This document shows positions 1 through 9,000 of a stretch of 11,967 nucleotides of DNA, piece by piece (position 1 is the stretch's first letter; every line of letters begins with the position of its first letter). The notes beneath the pieces are model-generated. The model was not told the origin of the DNA. It worked only from the letters and a program-made list of their open reading frames with translations, and did no database searches. Both the position numbers and the translations under genes were made by a program. Location of the stretch: the NCBI GenBank assembly GCA_001800185.1, contig MGUX01000036.1:1-11967 (forward strand), read 5' to 3'. Source of the DNA: Elusimicrobia bacterium RIFCSPLOWO2_12_FULL_59_9. Lineage in GTDB: Bacteria; Elusimicrobiota; Elusimicrobia; O2-12-FULL-59-9.

Positions 1-3000
1 CGGCTGGCCGAGAGCCTCGCGAAGGCCAAGGGCGTCCCCGACCCCGCTTGCGCGAATTCCGGCGACTTGAAGCTGGATGCCGAAAACCTCTCTTTAGCCG
101 ACTTGGAGTGCCAGGTCAAAGACGTCCAGGGCCAAGAGAGCCTGCTCCAGGAAGGCATCGACCAGCTCAACAAGGGCGTCCCCACCGAACAAGCCCAGAT
201 ACTCATTCCTTTGGTGCCCAAGCGCAAAGACGAGTTCAGCCTGACCAACGCTAGCAATCAGGAAATCATGCAGGTGCTCGACAAGCGGCTCCAATACTTC
301 GAGGATCAGAAAAAGAGCTTTGAGGATGGACAAAAATCGGTCGAAACGATGATGAGCTCCGCCGATAACGGCGAGCGCGTGACGGACGATTTAGGCCGCC
401 GGCGGCCGAAATCTCTCACGGTCTTCGGCGAGCAGCAGAAACTCAGAGCCGGCCTGTTTGAGGCCCGCGCCACAAAAAACGTCGATGAAATCAACCGTCT
501 CGTGCGCGATGAAATCAACCCGCACGCGCAGGGGACCGGCATCGCGCTTTTGCCCAAAGGCCGGGATGCGCTGCGCGACGCCCTGGAAGACAAGGCGGGA
601 GGCTCCGGTTACGCCGATTCCCTCAAAAACGTCCAATTTCCAGACAGCGACGAAGGGCGTCTGGCCCAAACCAAGATTCTATACGTCACGCACCACCTTC
701 TGGATTTGGGATACTGCCTGCTCAACTGGATAGAGGCCGAAGAAACGGTCGAAACCTTGGATGAGGAGGTGATCGGCTCCAATGGGATATTGCCTAAAAC
801 CAAGGGCTTTTTGAGCCGCGGCGTCAGCTTCATGGATACCATCGTGCGCGACGTCAAGCTCGATATCGATTTCATGAACCATTACGCCGCCGAGGGCAAG
901 CCGTATGTGATGAGCAACGGCGACGCCTTGATCATCCGCAAAAAGCTTCTGCTGGAAAGGGTTCTGCAGCCTTTGCTCAAGGACGCCAAGGACTTTTTGG
1001 GCCTGCAATTGATACCGTTCCAAAACGATCAAATCGCCGGAATGTCGAATTCGGAGAAGGACGGCATAGCCAAACTCATATCGGAAAAACGCAAGCTTTA
1101 CCAGCGCTTTCAGGAGGCTTTTTATGAGGACCTCCCTTGGGGTTTGGCCTCCTCCGGAGCCGCCAAAGGCGACGTCGCGGCGGCGGAAAAGGAGATTCAG
1201 TCCTTTATGGACAGTTTCGCGGAGGATAAGACCACGCTGGACGAAAACAAGAAGAACCTCAACGACCGCTTGGAGGGGCCGGGCTTTGATCCCAACCGCA
1301 CCGAGGATTTCTACGGTTTGACGGCGCCCTACTCCTTGCCAAAAAGAATTACGTTCTTTGATGCGCGGAGAGAAAAAGCCGCGGGAGACATTCTCAAGGC
1401 GACCCGGGACATGGACGCTCTCCTTGTAAAGCTGGAGAAGCTGGAGGGCAAGGACATTTTAGACGGGCAGCTCAGCCCGCCGGACGGGCAAGTGACCAAG
1501 AGCTACGTGGAGCAATCCTTGAGCGAGGACCGCCTCCGCGGCTTGGGCGACCGGCTGAAGGCGATCGGAGAAGAAGCCGAAAAAGAGGACGGCGGCGGCA
1601 TAGAGAATGATTCCGACGATCTCAAGCTTAAAATCGGCGTTCAGCCTCCGCAGGTGACGCGCGCGGAGGATGAAAAGGGCCTTTTGGTGGTGGCCGCGGT
1701 CGCGCGCCTTATCCCTGGAACGCCGACCCAGGCAGCCACCGACGCGGCCAAAAGAGTGGTCGGAGACTTCGGCTCGGACGATCCGTCTCTGGCCAACGCC
1801 GTCACTTGGTGGCGTTTTTCCAACGGGGTGGCCAACGGGGTCCGGGAGCAGTTGGAGCCCGGAGGACGCCTGGAGCGGGCGCAGAAAGTCATCAACGAGT
1901 TCGATTACAGCCTCAACACCGACCTTCCCTCCGATGCCGCCGCGGACCGCCGTTTTACGGCCGCCTTCGCGCCGGGACAGACGACCCCGGCGCTCCGGGA
2001 CGAGGTTTTTTCCAGAAAACTGACGTTTTTGGGGCGCCAGAATCAACTGGGGAAGAATCTTTTGGCGTTCGGCGGCCAGGAAGTCGAGGAACGCAAAAAA
2101 GGCTACGACACCAACGCGGATTTGAAGGAATTTTATGACGCCTTGACCAAAATATACGGGGAAAACAGCACGGAGGTGCTCGACGGCGAGCAGAAGGTGA
2201 TCGACAAAATCCGCGATTCGCTGCGCGACCTCAGGAAAAACTTGAGCGAAACCCAAAGCGGTCTCAAGCGCGCCATCAGCCAGCTCAATCCTAAAACCAA
2301 CAGCGCCATCAAGCGCACATCGGCCAATCTGGGAGCGATTCAGGACGAGAGCCGGGAGCTGCTGGAGAACGTGGCCAAATACGACCGGCGGATCCAGGAG
2401 GAGGCCGCCAAATTTCTGGGCCCCGCCGGCCGCCGGCTTCACGGCGAGGTTCTGCGCTATGAAAAGGAGCAACAGGAGCTATTGAACCTGCTGCGCGATC
2501 CGAGGGTCGAGTTGGCCCTGGGCCGCGATCCGGAGCTCGCGTCCCGCATCCGGGACCTGCTCGACCATGACGGTCTGTGGCTGGTGCGCGCCAAGTCCCG
2601 CAAGGATTACACCACGATGATCATCAAGAAGTCGGAATACTCCAGCTTCGCGGAAAAATTGGTGAAGGCGCTCAAGCCCAAAAACGAAATACCTCAAATT
2701 ATGCGGGAAATACTTCAGAATCCGGAAAAAATCACGGACCTCATTCCCAATTCCCGCATGCTGGAGTTCGGCGACGAGTTCGACGGATTTTACCTCGTTT
2801 ACCAGGTGGAGGTGGGCATCCAAAACGGAACCGAGATCAACTCCATGATCAAGGTCGGCAACGTGGGACAGGTCCTGGGCGGCAACCTCAGCGTCACGGG
2901 CCACCAGGTGGCCTCGTCTCCGGGCGGCGACCAGATCAAGGACTGGTCCATGGCGCCGTGGGGCGATAAAGGCATCACGTTTTCGCTCGAGACCCTCAAG

Positions 3001-6000
3001 CCCCGGGACAGCCTCTTCGGCGGGAGGGTGCTCAACTATTTGGACCTCGGATTTCATAAATTCATCCAGGACGTTTCGGACGCCGAAAAGGGCCTGAAGC
3101 CGGAAACCAGCGAGATGCGGATGATGGTGTTGGAGGACTTCTCGCTTTTGGTCGCCAGCGACAAAATCTACATCGGCGTTCTGGGTTTTGGAGACGTGCC
3201 GTTGAGCGAGGGCTTCGACCTGGGGCGCGGCAAAAAGCCTTATTATTACGGCGACAGCTTCAAGACGCACATCAAGTTCACCGAATTGGCGACCCTCAAA
3301 GCCGAGCACAGGGACCTTTACGCCAAAGACCCGCGCCGCGCCAGCCAAGAAGTGCTCCTGGATTTGAGCGATTACCTCAGAGAATTCGTGGTCGATACCG
3401 GCTGGCAGGTGAAGGCCGACGACAAAGAGTACCACCGCACCCAGATCGGCTCCGGGATCGATTTGAACAAACTCATGGATAAATTCGGGCTGGATCCCGG
3501 CACCAACCCCTTCGAGCTCGACTTGTTCTGGTCCAAGCAGCATGGGACCGATGATTACAACCAGCAGGCGATAGGGGCGGCGCTGCTCAAGGGTTTTTCC
3601 ATCTCCATGGGAACCGACCGGCAGGGCAAAGCGCGCGCCCTGCGCTTAAACAACCGCCTCTCGGCGGAGCTGGGGCAAAAGTACAACACGTATTCCAATC
3701 GCTTCGACGTCAATTTTCCCTCCGGTCTCAAGCTCTTCGCCGACTACGACAAAATCGGTCCGGATCATGGCCGGCGCGTCGGAATGGATTACCGCTGGGA
3801 CAACCACACCCTCGTCGGCGCGAGCTACGGCAAAGACCAAGTGAGTTTTCAAAACCGCATGAAGATCTACGCCAACAGCTCCTACACGCTGGCCGAAATT
3901 TGGAAGGCCGTTTCCGGCAAGGTGGAAGAGGACCTGGAAGGGGGAGTGGCGCTCAAGGCTTTCAACGGCGCCGTGGTGGACGGCGAAAAAGTCGCCGAGC
4001 TCAAACGGGCTTATCAGACCAGCCTCGGCAAAAGGCTTTTGACCGACAAGATGGGACGGTTCGTGCGCGCCCTGGAGACGCTGCGCAAAAAAGGCAACGT
4101 ATGGGAAAACACGAAGGTTCTGGGCTCTTTGGGCTTTGTCAGCAGGAGCGTGGAAGATTCCAAAACCGCCCAAGCCGCCGGAGGGGGATTCCAGTTGGGA
4201 TGGTATACGCAATTTAAATTTTCAAAGCCCAAGGAAAAAGCCGAAGCCGCGCGCTTGATCGCCGACATCGTCAATACCGCTGCGGAGCTGGAAGACTTCA
4301 TCATCGGGCTCAAAAAGCAGTACCAGCAATCCGTCACCGATTTGGTGATGGCGGAATGGGACGTCAGCGCGGCCGCGGAGAAAATGGAGCAGGCGGGAGA
4401 AGATGAGATCATCCGGCTGGAGGCCAAAGCCGAGATGGTGGAGGCCGTGGGGCGGAGGAAGAGGGCCCTTTTGAGCTACAACCATCTCGTCGGACGGCCG
4501 CCTGAGGCGATTTCTCCCTTCGGCAGCTTGAACGGCGGCGAGCTGGAGGTTCTTTTCAAGGAGATTGAGAAGTCCAGCATCGTGGATTTTCTGAGCCATT
4601 TAGACCCCAAGGAAATCGAGGCGTCCCTTCCCAAACGCGGTTTCGTCGACCGCTGGACGGATAATCGCTGGGTTGACTCCCTGGTATTTTTGGACGAGGT
4701 CCGGCTCAAAATCGGGGCGGAAATCCACGACATCATGAGCACCCAGCTTTTGGGCAACGGCATCGGCTTCACGAAAAAGGTCTACGACGAGGACGGCGCG
4801 GCGATGGATCTCAGAAAGCAGCTTCTGGCCCAGGCCCTCAACCAAGACACCAGCGACTATTACAAGATGCGCGTGCTGCTGGCCGAAAACGAGCTCCGCG
4901 AATCCGAGTTTTGGGCCCGGGAGCGGGCGGAACTGGAGCAGCGCTGGGGTTCGCCCGAAACGCCGGGCAGCGTTCAATGGAGGCTTCAGGAGAGGCTCAA
5001 GGAGTTCCGTTCGGGGCGCGCCGGCCCGCAGGGGGAGTCTCCCGTGTCGATTTTGGAGCTGCAGTCGACCTTCGACGAAGCCCACCGGGTTCAAAGGCGG
5101 ATTTTGGAGGCCCGGGCCAAAGAGGCGATGATGCGGGCGTGGCATTTCATGGACAAGCTTCGCGACGATGAGAAAGAGGATCCCCGCATTCAGCAAGCGG
5201 CGGCCAAAAACCGCGTCGATGCTCCGGTGGCGAGCCTCAAGGACATTTATGACATCGCCAAGGCGCATATGCCGCCCATCGAGGCGATGCGTCTTAGAGC
5301 CGAGGCCGCGAAAGCCATGCAGGAAAGCAAAGGCGGAATTTTTAAAAAATCCTTCTCCGCCGTTTTTTCGGGAGTTTCATCGGCTTCCATGGATTTTGAT
5401 TTGGGCTTCAATATGATGCCCAACGAAGCCGTCAAGCTGATCGCCTTTTTCCCGAAGCTGCAGCTCACGGGTTACGGCATCATCGTGCCCGTTTTCAAGC
5501 TGGGCTTGCGGCCCGAAGCGATGAAAGAACTTGAAAAAGCCCGCTACGCCGACGAGCGGCGCCTTTACAAAGCCCTGCAGCGCAACAGCGAACTGGAGCT
5601 CGCGATGCGCATTTACCAGCACTATATCCAAATGAGCATGGACCCCGCCGGAGCCAAGCCGGAAGGGGCCGGCAAGCCCGGCGCCTTAAAAGAGCAGCAG
5701 GCCCAGGCCTACCTGAATTTTCTGTTGGGCAGGCAGCCCGAAGAGAAGCTTCAACTGGATTTAAAACCCGAGCAGGCGCTGGAATGGATTTCCAAGGAAG
5801 TGGGAGGGCTGGCCGGCTCTCCTTCCTGGATTGAGACCCAGCGCGATTATTACCTTTCCAATATGCTCATCGCCCAGAAGACGCTCAAAGCGCTCGATCA
5901 GGAATACCATATCAAGCAAGTTTACATCGACCCCATCGTCCTGCCCGTGCAGGCGGTGGAGGATCTCATCAAGCGCTTCGCCGCCAATCCCGCCCAAGAT

Positions 6001-9000
6001 GAGCGAGTGATGGAGGCCTTGCATGCCTACCAGCAGGCCATCCTGGCCACCATGGAATTCGAGAAGCGCCTCCCGGAGGCCCGGCGGACCCTGGAAGCGC
6101 AAATCGCCTCGGCCAAGAGCGGCCGGGACAAGACGGGCCGCTACTTGTTGGAGGCGTTCCAGCAGCAGCTCCGGGATCCCGGGGAAAAGGCGAATTCCGA
6201 GGCGCGCGCTCCGGCGCATTTCCCGGCCAACTATCAGGAGTTGGAATACCGCCTGATGAAGGCCGCCCAGGCGCAGGCTGTGCGCCCGGAAACCCTTCCG
6301 GCCGCGGAGTCGTTTATGGAGATGGATCCCTGGGTCCGGGGCAAATTCAGGGTCTATCATTTGATCAGCGATTTGGATTTTAAGCCGATTCAGCGCACGT
6401 ATTTTGAGGGCCTCTTGGAGCTGCGCATACAGATGCAGACCAAAGCCAACAAGGAGATGCTCTTTAAGCTGACGCGGCTTAAGGAGGAAAAAAACCATTG
6501 GACTTCCCATGCGCTCCTGGTCGAGGCGCAGTCCAAAGCCCAGCTTTATCTGGAAGGGTTTAAGACCCGCGCCCAGTGGCACCGGCTGCTGAAAAAGACC
6601 GATCCCAAGGACCCCCAATTAGGGCGCATGCGGGAGCAACTCGACAAAGAAGCCAAGGCGTTGGCGGCCCAACTGGACCTTTCGCCTGAGTCCGGCCTGG
6701 ATGATTTCATGCGCCTCCTTCCGGAATCCTCGGCCGGCAGTTTCGCCGCCGATTTCGCGGGACTCACGGATGCCTACCTGAACCAGGTGGAGCGGCAGGA
6801 GCAGGAGCTTCAAAGGCTCATCGGCATGGGGGATATTTTCAAGACCAACGCCAAGATCGCGGAATGGAAGGCCCAAATTCTTTCCGAGAAAATGGGAGAC
6901 AAGGGATTCACTCCCGTTTTCGCTTTCGGCATATTCCGGAATCAGCCTTTGTGGGGGGCGTTCCTGCAGGCCCCGGACACGCGCGAGGTGGAACGGGGAT
7001 TAAAGCAGGTTCTCAACGAGGCGGTGACCAACGAACTTAAATCCAGGGCGCTTATGGATCAAGTGGTGCAGAAGAGCCACCAACTGATGCTGGAGGTCCG
7101 CAGCGGGCTTCTTCTGGTCGAGTCCAGGGGAGAGCTGGTCCGCAAGGCCAAGGAAAGATTCCGCCTGGAAGGCGGCCTGGACAATCAGATGATTTTGTCC
7201 CGCGCCGTCCAGGATTTGATTGAGGCGGCGGCGACGCTCCATATGAATTGGAAAGCTCTCACGACGGAGCTGGTGGTGATGGGCTACCCCGCCAACCCAA
7301 AGCGGGCGCCGATGCTGGAGGCGTTCGGCCTCAACCGCGAGGCGGTCGAGTACCAGCTTGAGAGGCGGGGGCCGACCGAGATTTTTCTAGATCATTGGAC
7401 GCAAAGGCTCCTGAACGCGGACTTCACCGCCCAAATGGACGGCTTTTTGAAGGAAATCGAGGACGCGCCCAAAAAAGAATTCGTGTCCGAGCAGCTCCGG
7501 GCGCTCTATGACGACGCGGGCCATTACCGGCGCGCGGTCCGCGAGGATGAAATCACGCGCATCGCGCCCATCCGGGAAGCGGAGCGCTTTGAGGCGCTGA
7601 AATCCATCGACGCGGAGGGCTGGCGCCGGAAAGTGCGGGGCCGGCTCGACAAGCTGCTGCCGTCCTTGCAGGTCGGCGCGCCTCAGGGCGGCAACGCTCC
7701 GGACTCGCTCGCGCGTTTTTGGGCGTGGATGAAAAAAGACGTGGACGCGCAGCAGGAAAACCGCCTGGCCCGCTACGGTCAAAATCTGAAGATTTTGGAG
7801 GGGATCCGCGGCTCGTATTGGCGTTCGACGCGGGTTCCTCCGGAGTTGGAGGGGGCTTACCGGAGGCAGGAAAAACTGTGGCAAACAAAACAGCAGATGA
7901 AGTTGGAAATGAACAAGGCCCTGCACGCCGAGCTTGTGCTTCTGGGGCCCGGCGAAAGGGGGCCTGAAAAACTGGCCGCTCACTTCCTGCAGAGAAACGC
8001 CTCTCTCGACGAGTACGTGAAAACCCTGCGGGAATACGATGAATCGCTGCTGTGGATGATCCGGTCCAAACCCTCGAAAACGCATCTGCGGAATTTGGAT
8101 GTTTTGTTCGACGTCCAGGACGCGCTAAAGCGCGAGCAGCATTATTTGCAGGGAGGGCGCGGGTTATTGATATGGGACGTTTTGGTGGAATATGCCCAGG
8201 ACAAGCTGGCTGCGCTGCGTTATTCGGGAGCGCATTGGCAGGACGTCTACGCCGCCTCGCGCGAAACCAAGATGCTCAAACAGATGCGGGACAACTGGAC
8301 GAAAAATCCCGCCAACGCTCCCAAACTAAGCCCCCTTTACGCGGCTCTGCCGGTGGACGGGCAGGGAAATCCGCTTTGGAAAATGTGGAATCCCGACGGC
8401 AAAAAATTCCAGACCGGCATGTGGCTGGACCGCAATGACGTGGAAGCGATGCAGCGGCCGGATTCCGGCTCTCCGCATGCGGTCGTGATTTTGGAAGGCC
8501 GCCGGGAAATGACTTTCGAGGATTTGGAGAAGGCCCGCGTGGACGGCCGGGTGCTGTATTTTGACGCCGAATCCGATCCTTACACGGGGCTCAACCGCGC
8601 CGTGCATCCTTGGGAGGCGATGCTCATGCCCCCGCAGAAGCTCAAGCTCTACGTTTTTGAGCCGGCTTCAGAGTCCCGGGCCGCGTCTGAGCGCTCTTTG
8701 ATTCAGGGGAAATTCCCGACCCTGCAAAGCCTGATCCATTCCGAGGCGGCGGCCGACTTCAAGGTGGTGGAACTCGGCCGCAAGGGAGCGATTCACCTGG
8801 AGATGGAGGCGCGCCGGCAGGGCCGCCAGATGCTCATGAAGGGATTTCTGCAGCTCAAAACCAAGGCGTATGGATTTTCTCTTGAAGACGACGACCGTTT
8901 TTTCCGCGCTTATGACGACGAAGAGTCCATGGCGGCCGACAGCCGGAGATGGTTCTACAAGACGGCCGACCTGGAGTGGAAAATCAACAAGGAAAGGGAG

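Noticed and set aside
67..69. TTG as start codon of the giant gene
   Set aside because: The same frame is open back to base 1 with normal-looking protein sequence, and no ribosome binding site stands upstream of the TTG. The real start lies outside the window.
49..717. The first cysteine (residue 17) as a lipoprotein lipobox
   Set aside because: The residues before it (GVPDPA) are not a hydrophobic signal peptide, and the frame continues upstream with charged residues.
1459..3543. Long minus-strand open frames (337 and 354 codons) opposite the giant gene, and similar ones at 5761-6618 and 7387-8085
   Set aside because: They lie wholly antisense to the giant frame and have low-complexity translations without recognisable motifs. 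Long antisense frames are common in GC-rich coding DNA.
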